Part shown: positions 1-7,133 of the stretch, piece by piece
Numbering within the stretch: the first letter of the stretch is position 1
Layout of the letters: each line of letters begins with the position of its first letter
From: Sphaerisporangium rufum
GTDB taxonomy: Bacteria > Actinomycetota > Actinomycetes > Streptosporangiales > Streptosporangiaceae
DNA: 64,000 nucleotides
Assembly: GCF_016863395.1 (NCBI RefSeq)
Contig: NZ_BOOU01000031.1
Coordinates: 62,001 to 126,000 of the forward strand
Reading direction: 5' to 3'
Translations under genes and position numbers: made by a program
The notes under the pieces: model-generated
Told to the model about the DNA's origin: nothing
Databases searched by the model: none
What the model saw: the letters and a program-made list of their open reading frames with translations, nothing else

Positions 1-1382
1 CTGCGGATCCGGTTGCGGATCTCCAGCTGGAGCCGGTGCGTGGTCGCCGGTTCCAGGCCGTCCGGCAGGTAGCGGAAGCACAGGATGTTGGACTCCGGCT
101 CGTGCGCCACCGCGAAGTCCGGCTCGGCGTCGATCATGCGGTACGCCTGCCGGGCCACCGCGCACAGCCGGTCGATCTTCTGGGCGAACAGCGCCGGGCC
201 GTAGACCGACCACACCGTCCAGAGCGGCATGATCATCGGGCGTTTCGTGCATTCGAGGGTCTTGTCCGCGCTGTCGTAGGCGCGGTAGATGTCCGGCTCC
301 TCGTCGAAGACGTAGCTGGCGCGCTGCCGGAACGCGCCGCGGGCCGCCGCGCCGTCACGATAGAACAGCAGCGTGCACGGCGCCGGCATGAACAGCATCT
401 TGTGCGCGTCCCAGGTCAGCGAGTCGGCCCGCTCGATGCCGCGCAGCCGGTCGCGGTGCCGGTCCGACAGCAGCAGGCTCGCCCCGTGCGCCCCGTCCAC
501 GTGCAGCCACAGCCCGTGCCGGTGTGCGACGGCCGCGAGGTCCTCCAGCGGGTCGAAGGCGCCCATCGAGGTGGTGCCCGCCGAGGCCACCAGGCAGAAC
601 AGCCGCAGGCCGCGCCGGGTCGCCTCCTGAAGCACCTTGCCCGCCAGGTCGGCGCGGATCCGCCCGGCATGGTCGACCGGGAGCCGGACGATCTGCCGTT
701 CCCCGATGCCGAGCACTCCGGCCGCCCGGGTGACGCTGTAGTGGGCCTCCTCGCTGACCGCGATGGCCGGCGGTCCCGGCAGGCCGGCGGCGCCGCGCGT
801 CCAGATCTGCGGGAAGGCGCGGTCGCGGGCGGCGAGCAGCGCGGTCAGGTTGGCCAGCGAGCCGCCCGAGGTCGTCACCATGGCGAACCGGTCGCGGTCC
901 CAGCCGATGAACCGGTTGAGCTCCTCGGCCATCAGCCGCTCGGCGACGTTAGGGAGCTGCCCGGCCTCGTAGAAGGAGGAGGGCTGGTTGACCACCGAGC
1001 CGACCATGTCGATGAGACCGGCCAGCGGCACCACGCCGGAGAACTGCCGCCCCATGTAGCCGGGCGAGTGGACCGGGATGCCGGTCCCGGTGTACAGGTC
1101 GACGATCCGGTTCACCCGGTCGGCGTCGAAGTCGGCGACGCGCCGCCGCTCGGGGGTCATCAGGTCCCGGGCGGCCTTCAGCAGCACCGCCGGGTCCAGC
1201 AGGTCGAGCCCCCGGACCGACCGGTCGCGCAGGTGGCTCGTCAGGCGGCCGGCGATCTCGACGGCGCCGTCGTGGAAACGCTCGGGGTCGAAGGCCGCGG
1301 TGAGGCCCGGCGTGGGCGCCGGGGGACCTTCGGCGGTGGGCTCTGGCGGGGAACCGTGGACATCGGAAAGCGAACTCGTCAC
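1..1382 (-). CDS. PLP-dependent group II amino acid decarboxylase (partial)
   Basis: Reads leftwards from GTG at 1382 and leaves the window still open, giving about 460 residues. A GGAG box lies 8 bases before the start. The translation carries the group II decarboxylase signatures: LVASAGTTSMGAFDPL, HVDGAHGA in the cofactor-binding region, and TWDAHKM, whose lysine should form the Schiff base with pyridoxal phosphate. The family removes the alpha-carboxyl group from aromatic amino acids, glutamate or 2,4-diaminobutyrate in the cytoplasm; the substrate cannot be read from sequence. The 3' end, which helps separate subfamilies, is outside the window. The 650 bases upstream hold no other gene, so this is probably the first gene of its transcript. 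Confidence 0.9.
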   Translation of the reverse strand, partial: MTSSLSDVHGSPPEPTAEGPPAPTPGLTAAFDPERFHDGAVEIAGRLTSHLRDRSVRGLDLLDPAVLLKAARDLMTPERRRVADFDADRVNRIVDLYTGTGIPVHSPGYMGRQFSGVVPLAGLIDMVGSVVNQPSSFYEAGQLPNVAERLMAEELNRFIGWDRDRFAMVTTSGGSLANLTALLAARDRAFPQIWTRGAAGLPGPPAIAVSEEAHYSVTRAAGVLGIGERQIVRLPVDHAGRIRADLAGKVLQEATRRGLRLFCLVASAGTTSMGAFDPLEDLAAVAHRHGLWLHVDGAHGASLLLSDRHRDRLRGIERADSLTWDAHKMLFMPAPCTLLFYRDGAAARGAFRQRASYVFDEEPDIYRAYDSADKTLECTKRPMIMPLWTVWSVYGPALFAQKIDRLCAVARQAYRMIDAEPDFAVAHEPESNILCFRYLPDGLEPATTHRLQLEIRNRIR

Positions 1383-2033
1383 GAAGAATACTCCAACCGG
1401 TCCGGCGTCGGGACATCTTTATGGCCGCGACCGGGCGTGAATTCACAGACGACGAATCACGCCGGACGGCGGTCACATGAATGGTTCTCGCGGGCTGATT
1501 CCTGATCTTTTGCCGTTGCGTCGAGCGAGAAAACAACCCTCGGCCGGCGGAAGCGCGAGGTGAGGTGATGGCCGGGCCGCCCTGGCGCGGTGGGAACGGT
1601 CCAGTGATGGATGGAACATCGATCGATACCGGCGTGAGACGGCGCGGGGGATGTAATGTCCCCTGCTCACGCCCTTGTCGAGCGGTCGGGAGGTCCGGGG
1701 CGAGGTCTCGCCGGCGCTCGGGCCGCGAACGGTGCCGTCGCGGGCGGACCGCGGTCAACTCACATTGATTTCGCCTGTCATATCGGTCCGCACGCCTGTC
1801 ATGTGACCGACCTAATCATTGATTGCGGGAGATACGCAAGGCCTCTGTCGCCGGCGGGATTGACAGATTCCGGCCATGGTTATCCAGGGATGACGATTGG
1901 GATGAGGAGACGTCCGGTCCGTCCCGGCCGATTCGGCGGCACGTGAGTTTTTCTCGCCGATGCGTCGGTTCCGATATTCTGGCATTGGTCCCGATATTCG
2001 AACTCTGGCGGCGCGGGATGACCATCCGGCCGG
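1383..2033. other. Intergenic region with a 20-base-period direct repeat
   Basis: No convincing gene on either strand. The region is less GC-rich than its neighbours. The only regular structure is a pair of direct repeats sharing CCGATATTC at 1971 and 1991, exactly 20 bases (two helical turns) apart. It contains the upstream region of the decarboxylase and the 3' flank of the DUF624 gene. Confidence 0.5.
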
Positions 2034-2735
2034 TCAGCGTGCCGGGTGCGGGGGGAGTAGCGGGGCGAGAGCGAACCGGGTGGTGGCCCAGGCGACGTAC
2101 AGCAGGGGGGAGGCCGTCAGAAAGATGCCCGCCACCGGCTTCAGCAGGACGGCGGCCACGGCGAGGCCGAGCACGGCGAGGCCGAACGCCGGCAGGTACC
2201 AGCGCCGGACGACCAGATAGAGGCAGGGGAGGATGAGAGGGCGCAGCCGCACCGGCTCCGCCGCGCCGGCCACCAGCACCAGGAGCGCGAACACCACCGT
2301 CACGACCAGTGCCGACATCACGAGGAAGAACGGAACCAGCGCCGGTCCCCACGCGGTGGGCGCGACGGCGGCGACGTCCACGGCGAGCACGCCCACGGCC
2401 GCCGCGCCACCCGACCACAGCAGCAGCGCCCGCGGTGCCGCACGCCGGTAGCCGCGCCAGAACGAGCGCGCCACGTCCGCCGACCCGTCCCCGAGCGCGG
2501 CGAAGCCCCCGAACGCACCCGCCAGGGCCGGCCCGCACGGCAGCGAGAGCACGGCGAGGAAGGGCCACGAGGCGTCGCCCACGATCGCGAGCGCGGCGAG
2601 CAGCGGCGCGCACGTCAGCGCGAGCAGGACGTTGGTCATGAGCCCGGCGTAGACGGTGGCGAACAGCAGCTCGTAGGTCTCCTGCCGGGCCGGTCTGAGC
2701 AGGCGCGGTGTTCGCCGGTCGCCGCGGGCGCTCAT
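2034..2735 (-). CDS. DUF624 (YesL-like) membrane protein
   Basis: 233 residues. Several hydrophobic segments are visible, such as LLALTCAPLLAALAIV, LVPFFLVMSALVVTVVFALL and AFGLAVLGLAVAAVLL, so it is an integral membrane protein. The length and the cytosolic N-terminus before the first segment fit the DUF624/YesL family, whose members accompany carbohydrate ABC importers in Gram-positive bacteria and whose biochemical role is unknown. The ATG overlaps the stop of the upstream permease in an ATGA arrangement, so the two are translationally coupled. It is the last gene of the importer operon. A second DUF624 gene (40253-40870) sits in the other Lpl-like cluster, which supports an importer-linked role. 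Confidence 0.75.
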   Translation of the reverse strand: MSARGDRRTPRLLRPARQETYELLFATVYAGLMTNVLLALTCAPLLAALAIVGDASWPFLAVLSLPCGPALAGAFGGFAALGDGSADVARSFWRGYRRAAPRALLLWSGGAAAVGVLAVDVAAVAPTAWGPALVPFFLVMSALVVTVVFALLVLVAGAAEPVRLRPLILPCLYLVVRRWYLPAFGLAVLGLAVAAVLLKPVAGIFLTASPLLYVAWATTRFALAPLLPPHPAR

Positions 2736-3631
2736 CCCTTGAGCCCGCTCGTCGCGATGCCGCGGATGAAATACCGCTGCCCGAACAAGAAGACGACCAG
2801 GATCGGCAGTACCGACAGCACCGCGCCCGTCATGATCATCGCGTACTCGGCGTCGTACTGGCCGACGAACGAGCGCAGGCCGAGCTGGACGGTCCACAGA
2901 TCGTTGCTCGTCAGGTAGATGAACGGCCCCATGTAGTCGTTCCAGGTGTTCACGAACGTGAGCATGGCGAGGCTGGCCAGCGCCGGTTTCGACAGCGGCA
3001 GCATGATGCGCCGGTAGATGCCGTACTCGCTCAGGCCGTCGATCCGGGCGGCCTCGCACAGGTCGTCGGGGATCGACAGGTAGTACTGCCGCATGAGGAA
3101 CACGCCGAACGCGCCGAACGCCTGCAGCAGGATGATCGACCAGTACGTGTCGGTGAGCTCCGCGCGCTGCATCATGATGTACTGCGGCACCATGTACGCC
3201 TGCCAGGGCACCGCGATGGTGGCGATATAGGCCAGGAACAACGCGTCCCGGCCGGGAAAGCGCACCTTGGCGAACCCGTAGGCGGCGAAGCTGCCGGTCA
3301 GCACCTGCAGGACGGTGATGGCGGCCGACAGGAAGGCCGAGTTGCCCAGGTAGGTGAGCATCGGGATCCGGTCCCAGATCTCGACGAAGTTCGACCAGCG
3401 GAACTCCCGGGGGATCCACTCGATGGGCACGGTGAGGACCTGGTTGTCCCGCTTGAGGGAGGACGACACCATCCACCCGAAGGGCACCAGCACGAGCAGG
3501 GCGACGGCGAGGAGGGACGCGTACGCCAGTGCCGTCCTGAGCGGGCGTGGCCGTCGAGAGCGGGGGCCTGCTGGCCGGCCGGGCGGCGAGGGCGGGGCGA
3601 CGACCGCCGGAGCGTCGGGCAGTGCGGTCAT
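2732..3631 (-). CDS. Carbohydrate ABC transporter permease (MalG type)
   Basis: 299 residues, inner-membrane subunit of a CUT1-type sugar importer. After a Pro-rich cytosolic N-terminus comes the first membrane span (LAYASLLAVALLVLVPFGW), then the binding-protein-dependent permease domain. The EAA loop that contacts the ATPase reads CEAARIDGLSEYGIYRRIML. The C-terminus GIATSGLKG is typical of MalG homologues. The start overlaps the stop of the MalF-type gene (ATGA at 3628-3631) and the end overlaps the DUF624 start. No ATPase gene is encoded in the operon, so it presumably uses a shared MsiK-like ATPase, as is usual in actinomycetes. Confidence 0.92.
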   Translation of the reverse strand: MTALPDAPAVVAPPSPPGRPAGPRSRRPRPLRTALAYASLLAVALLVLVPFGWMVSSSLKRDNQVLTVPIEWIPREFRWSNFVEIWDRIPMLTYLGNSAFLSAAITVLQVLTGSFAAYGFAKVRFPGRDALFLAYIATIAVPWQAYMVPQYIMMQRAELTDTYWSIILLQAFGAFGVFLMRQYYLSIPDDLCEAARIDGLSEYGIYRRIMLPLSKPALASLAMLTFVNTWNDYMGPFIYLTSNDLWTVQLGLRSFVGQYDAEYAMIMTGAVLSVLPILVVFLFGQRYFIRGIATSGLKG

Positions 3632-4548
3632 CGGTCGCTCCTGCGTTCGTTGAGGCGGAACTGGACGACGGTCACGGTGAGCACGATGACGAAGAGCACC
3701 AGGGCGATGGCCGAGGAGTAACCGAACCGTCCCTCGGTGATGCCCTCCCGGTAGACGAGCTGGGCCAGGACCAGGGTGCTGCGGCCCGGACCACCGTCGG
3801 TCATGACCACGATCAGGTCGAGCACCTTGAAGCTCTGGATCGTCAGCATGACCACGACGAAGAACGTCGTGGGGCGCAGGCACGGCAAGGTTATCCGCCG
3901 GAAGCGATGCCAGGCGTTCGCGCCGTCCACCCGGGCGGCCTCGTGGTACTCCTTCGGGATCGCCTGCAGGCCGGCGAGGAACAGCACCATGTAGTACCCC
4001 ATGTCCCGCCACACGCTGGTGATGATCACGGCGGGCATCGCCCAGTCCGTACTGGCGGCCCACCGGGGCGGGTCGTCGACGCCGAGCGCCTGGAGGATCT
4101 GGTTGACCGGTCCGGCCGTCGGGTTGAACAGCATGTTCCACACGACGGCCACCGCGACCAGCGAGGTGATGTACGGGAAGAAGGCCGCGGTGCGGAAGAA
4201 CCCCACCCCGCGCAGCCGGCGGTTCAGGGCGAGCGCCAGGCCGAGCGCCGCGGCCAGCGTGAGCGGGATGTGGCCGGCCGCGTAGTAGAGGGTGTTGCGC
4301 AGCGCGACGAAGAAGGTCTCGTCCCGCAGCAGCCGCTGGAAGTTGTCCAGGCCCACCCACTCCGGGGTGCGGTAGGAGTCCCAGTCGACGAACGCCAGCG
4401 CGAACGCCGCGAGCATCGGGACCAGGGTGAACAACGCGAAGCCGAGGAAGTTCGGGAGGATGAAGCTCCATCCGACCAGGACGCCGCGCCAGGCGCGCCG
4501 CTTTCGCGGCGGAGTCTCCGGCGCCGGTTGCGTTATCACTTGAGCCAT
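3628..4548 (-). CDS. Carbohydrate ABC transporter permease (MalF type)
   Basis: 306 residues. A basic N-terminus (PPRKRRAWRG) is followed by six probable membrane spans starting at FILPNFLGFALFTLVPMLAA. The EAA loop is YHEAARVDGANAWHRFRRIT and the periplasmic-side segment VVMTDGGPGRST is characteristic of MalF/UgpA-like permeases. It pairs with the MalG-type permease just downstream, with which it overlaps by 4 bases. The 58 bases separating it from the binding-protein gene upstream are GC-rich and can fold, which would fit lower expression of permeases than of the binding protein, but the hairpin is imperfect. The sugar is unknown. Confidence 0.92.
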   Translation of the reverse strand: MAQVITQPAPETPPRKRRAWRGVLVGWSFILPNFLGFALFTLVPMLAAFALAFVDWDSYRTPEWVGLDNFQRLLRDETFFVALRNTLYYAAGHIPLTLAAALGLALALNRRLRGVGFFRTAAFFPYITSLVAVAVVWNMLFNPTAGPVNQILQALGVDDPPRWAASTDWAMPAVIITSVWRDMGYYMVLFLAGLQAIPKEYHEAARVDGANAWHRFRRITLPCLRPTTFFVVVMLTIQSFKVLDLIVVMTDGGPGRSTLVLAQLVYREGITEGRFGYSSAIALVLFVIVLTVTVVQFRLNERRSDR

Positions 4549-4606
4549 GGCCGTCCTTGGTGTCTTCCCGCTCCGCCGCCGGCGCGGCCGGCGCCTGCCG
4601 GCTCCG

Positions 4607-5902
4607 CTAGTCGAGCACTTCGCTCTTGACGCGGTCCCCCATCGAGCCGATGCCCTCGTCGATCGACTTGTCGCCGACCATGATGAGCTCGTGCTCCTCG
4701 TTGAGGATCGTGTCGATGTCGGAGGTGTGCTCGCTGACCGGCATCTCCAGCACCACCTTGCCGGGCTGGAAGGCCTTCTTGGAGATCTCGTCGGCCGGCA
4801 TCCCCTTGAGGGAGAAGTACGCCTTGGTGATCTCGGGGCTCTGCAGCGCCGGCACGACGCCCACCTTGCCGATCGCCTCCGCGCCGGCCGGGCCGGCGGC
4901 GAACCTCACGAACTTCTTGGCCGCGTCCGCGTGCTCGGTCCGCCTGTTCACCGCGAAGGCGGTCGGCGAGCCGAACGTGGTCGCGCCGGTGGCTCCCGGC
5001 CGTTGCGGCATCGGTGCCAGGGCCCAGTCGACGTCGGTGGCGCCCTTCTCCTTCGCCGACAGGATTCCGGCGATGTACCAGGTGCCCATCGGCAGCATCG
5101 CGGTGGCACCGCTCTCGAACATCGTCTTGTAGTCGGACTTCTGTGCCTTGGCCGTGCCGAAGTCGAGGGTCGCGCCGTCCTTCTGCAGCCCGAGCGCCAG
5201 CTGGTACTGGTCGCGGAAGAACGAGTAGTCGCCGCCGAGCTGGTCGCCGCCGGTCTGCGCGGCGGCGATGGCCTGCACCACCGACCGCCAGGTGTGGTGG
5301 TAGGCGCCGTAGACCTTCTTGCCGCCCTTCTCCTTGGTGAGGGTCCGGGCGAGCTTCGCGTACTCGTCCCAGGTCAGGTGGTCGGTCATCTTCACGCCCG
5401 CCTGCTCGAAGTACTTCTTGTTGTAGTACAGCAGCCAGAAGTCCTGCCGGTAGGGCAGCGCGTAGTACTTGCCCTGCACGTTGAAGGCGGGAAGCCCGGC
5501 CAGCTTGGCGCCGTCCGCCGAGGTGGCGAGGTCGGTGATGTCCACCAGCTGCCCGCGGCTGGAGTAGCGGGAGTAGTCCGTGACGTTCTTCATCGTGATG
5601 ACGTCGGTCCGGTCACCGCCCGCGAGCATGGTCGTGACCTTCTCGGGATAGTCGTCGGCGAGGATGTCCACCGGCTTGATCGTGATGTCGGGGTTCGCGC
5701 GCTGGAAGGCGTCGAACAGCGCGGTGAACTCGGGGGTCTTGGCGAGGTTCCACACCGTGACGGTCAGGGTGGTCTTCCCGCCGCTCGCCTGCTCGCCGGA
5801 ACCGCCGCCACCGCCGCACGCGGTCACCGCCAGCGCGAGCGCGGCCGCCACTCCGGTGCACCTGACGAAGCGGCGGCGCTTTCCCGCCTTCGAAGCGATC
5901 AT
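4607..5902 (-). CDS. Extracellular sugar-binding lipoprotein
   Basis: 431 residues. The N-terminus has basic residues (KRRRF), a hydrophobic stretch (VAAALALAVTA) and the lipobox-like LAVTAC followed by a Gly-rich tether, so Cys is the probable lipid anchor. The remainder matches family 1 solute-binding proteins: TVTVWNLAKTPEFTALFDAF near the N-terminus and the hinge region YYNKKYFEQAG. It would deliver a mono- or oligosaccharide to the permeases encoded next in the operon. It follows the 2-hydroxyacid dehydrogenase gene by 25 bases, so the dehydrogenase is the first gene of the transcript. Confidence 0.93.
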   Translation of the reverse strand: MIASKAGKRRRFVRCTGVAAALALAVTACGGGGGSGEQASGGKTTLTVTVWNLAKTPEFTALFDAFQRANPDITIKPVDILADDYPEKVTTMLAGGDRTDVITMKNVTDYSRYSSRGQLVDITDLATSADGAKLAGLPAFNVQGKYYALPYRQDFWLLYYNKKYFEQAGVKMTDHLTWDEYAKLARTLTKEKGGKKVYGAYHHTWRSVVQAIAAAQTGGDQLGGDYSFFRDQYQLALGLQKDGATLDFGTAKAQKSDYKTMFESGATAMLPMGTWYIAGILSAKEKGATDVDWALAPMPQRPGATGATTFGSPTAFAVNRRTEHADAAKKFVRFAAGPAGAEAIGKVGVVPALQSPEITKAYFSLKGMPADEISKKAFQPGKVVLEMPVSEHTSDIDTILNEEHELIMVGDKSIDEGIGSMGDRVKSEVLD

Positions 5903-5927
5903 CGTCCGGTCTCCTTTCCGGCGCCCG

Positions 5928-6944
5928 TCAGGCGCTGACCTTGAACTCGTCGGCGGTCACGGCCGCGCGCGGCGGCCGACCGGACAGATAGCGCTCGAGC
6001 TCGTCGAGGGCGCTCTCGCTCATCCGCCTGGTCTCCGAGCCGAGGGAGCCGGCGACATGCGGGGTGATCATGACATTGGGCAGGTCGTACAGCGGCGAGG
6101 TGGCCGGGAGCGGCTCGGGGTCGGTCACGTCGAGGATCGCGTCCAGCCGGCCCCGGGCGCACTCGCGCTCCAGCGCGGCGGTGTCCAGGACCGCGCCGCG
6201 CGCGGTGTTGATCACGGTGGCCCCGTCCGGCAGCAGCGCCAGCTCGGCCGCCCCGATGAGGTGGCGGGTGGCCGGAAGCGCGGGCACGTGCAGCGTCAGC
6301 ACATCGGAGCGCGGCAGCAACTCGGGCAGCGGCACCAGGCGGGCGCCCGCGTCGCTCACTCCGGCCGGGTCCGCGTACGGGTCGGCGACGAGGATCTCCA
6401 CCTCCAGGCCACGCAGCCGGTCGACCACCCGGCGTCCCACCCGGGAGAAGCCGACCACGCCGATCGTCCGCCCGCGGTTGGACAGCTCGCCGCGGCGCGC
6501 CGCGTACGACCAGTTCTGCCGGTGCCTGCGCGCGTCCTGGGCCAGGAACGGGGCCTTCTTCCCGGCGAAGATGATCGCGGCGAGGGTGAACTCGGCGACC
6601 GGGACGGCGTTCTCGTCGGCGGCGTTGGTGACCAGGATCCCGCGGCGCCAGATCTCGTCGGTGACGAAGCCGCGCACCGTGCCCGCGCAGTGGAAGATCG
6701 CCCGGAGCCGGGGCGCGTCCGCCAGCCGCTCGGCCGTCAGCGGCGGGCAGCCCCAGGAGGTGACGAGCACCTCGACCTCGCGCAGCCGGCGTCGCACGTG
6801 CGGCGCGTCGAGGTCGCCGGTCACCAGTGGCTCGCCGAGCTCGACCAGGCCGCGCAGCCGGCGCAGCTGCGGCTCCTGGAACTGCACGGCGAACTTCGCG
6901 GGGTCCATGACCAGCAGGGCGTGGGGCGGATGTTCGTTCGTCAC
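5928..6944 (-). CDS. D-isomer-specific 2-hydroxyacid dehydrogenase
   Basis: 338 residues from GTG, with AGGA six bases upstream. The family interconverts 2-hydroxy and 2-keto acids with NAD(P). The catalytic triad is visible: Arg in NTARGAVLD, Glu in DVTDPEPLP, and His in TPHVAGSLG. The dinucleotide loop reads GVVGFSRVG, so the middle Gly of the usual GxGxxG is Ser; the fold is otherwise normal. Being first in a sugar-importer operon, it probably acts on a 2-keto acid or a related carbonyl made from the imported sugar. The operon promoter and a LacI-type operator lie directly upstream. Confidence 0.88.
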   Translation of the reverse strand: MTNEHPPHALLVMDPAKFAVQFQEPQLRRLRGLVELGEPLVTGDLDAPHVRRRLREVEVLVTSWGCPPLTAERLADAPRLRAIFHCAGTVRGFVTDEIWRRGILVTNAADENAVPVAEFTLAAIIFAGKKAPFLAQDARRHRQNWSYAARRGELSNRGRTIGVVGFSRVGRRVVDRLRGLEVEILVADPYADPAGVSDAGARLVPLPELLPRSDVLTLHVPALPATRHLIGAAELALLPDGATVINTARGAVLDTAALERECARGRLDAILDVTDPEPLPATSPLYDLPNVMITPHVAGSLGSETRRMSESALDELERYLSGRPPRAAVTADEFKVSA

Positions 6945-6957
6945 GCACGATCCTTAG

Positions 6958-6971
6958 GGAAAGCGCTTACC
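6958..6971. promoter_or_regulatory. LacI-family operator GGAAAGCGCTTACC
   Basis: Near-palindrome with a perfect AAGCGCTT core centred on CG, the classic half-site arrangement of LacI-family repressors. It lies 14 bases upstream of the dehydrogenase start and immediately downstream of the predicted -10 element, so a bound repressor would block transcription of the importer operon. Confidence 0.7.
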
Positions 6972-6980
6972 GGTCCGCCG

Positions 6981-7009
6981 ATCATCCCTGATCATTTCAA
7001 TCAGGTCAA
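6981..7009 (-). promoter_or_regulatory. Sigma-70-type promoter of the importer operon
   Basis: On the minus strand TTGACC (7009-7004) is followed after exactly 17 bases by GATGAT (6986-6981). Transcription would start near 6974, next to the operator at 6958-6971. Spacing and both hexamers fit a housekeeping actinomycete promoter. Confidence 0.55.
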
Positions 7010-7019
7010 TAACGTATTA

Positions 7020-7070
7020 ATCGAAGTTTTCGCTCAATATGCTCAGCATTGATCAGTGGCCACCTGATCA
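7020..7070. promoter_or_regulatory. Divergent promoter region with two candidate regulator sites
   Basis: ATCGAAGTT at 7020-7028 recurs at 10283-10291, upstream of the DeoR-LacI regulator. A second element, TGATCA at 7050-7055 and 7065-7070 flanking GTGGCCACC, forms a near-perfect inverted repeat. Both lie between the importer operon and the DUF2264 gene and could be sites of the local regulator; this is inference from position and shared sequence. Confidence 0.4.
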
Positions 7071-7133
7071 CCTGAACCTGCCATGGTGGACGGCGGTGCC
7101 GGCCGGCACCGCCCATCCGAAGGGACGTGCGGG

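Noticed and set aside
36-1505. Long open frame on the plus strand (489 codons)
   Set aside because: It is antisense to the PLP decarboxylase, whose frame shows clear family motifs; the plus-strand product is Arg/Gly/Val-rich low-complexity translation typical of the shadow frame of a high-GC gene.
2034-3476. 480-codon minus-strand frame extending the DUF624 gene upstream
   Set aside because: The part above 2735 is out-of-frame translation of the MalG-type permease; the ATG at 2735 with ATGA coupling is the real start.
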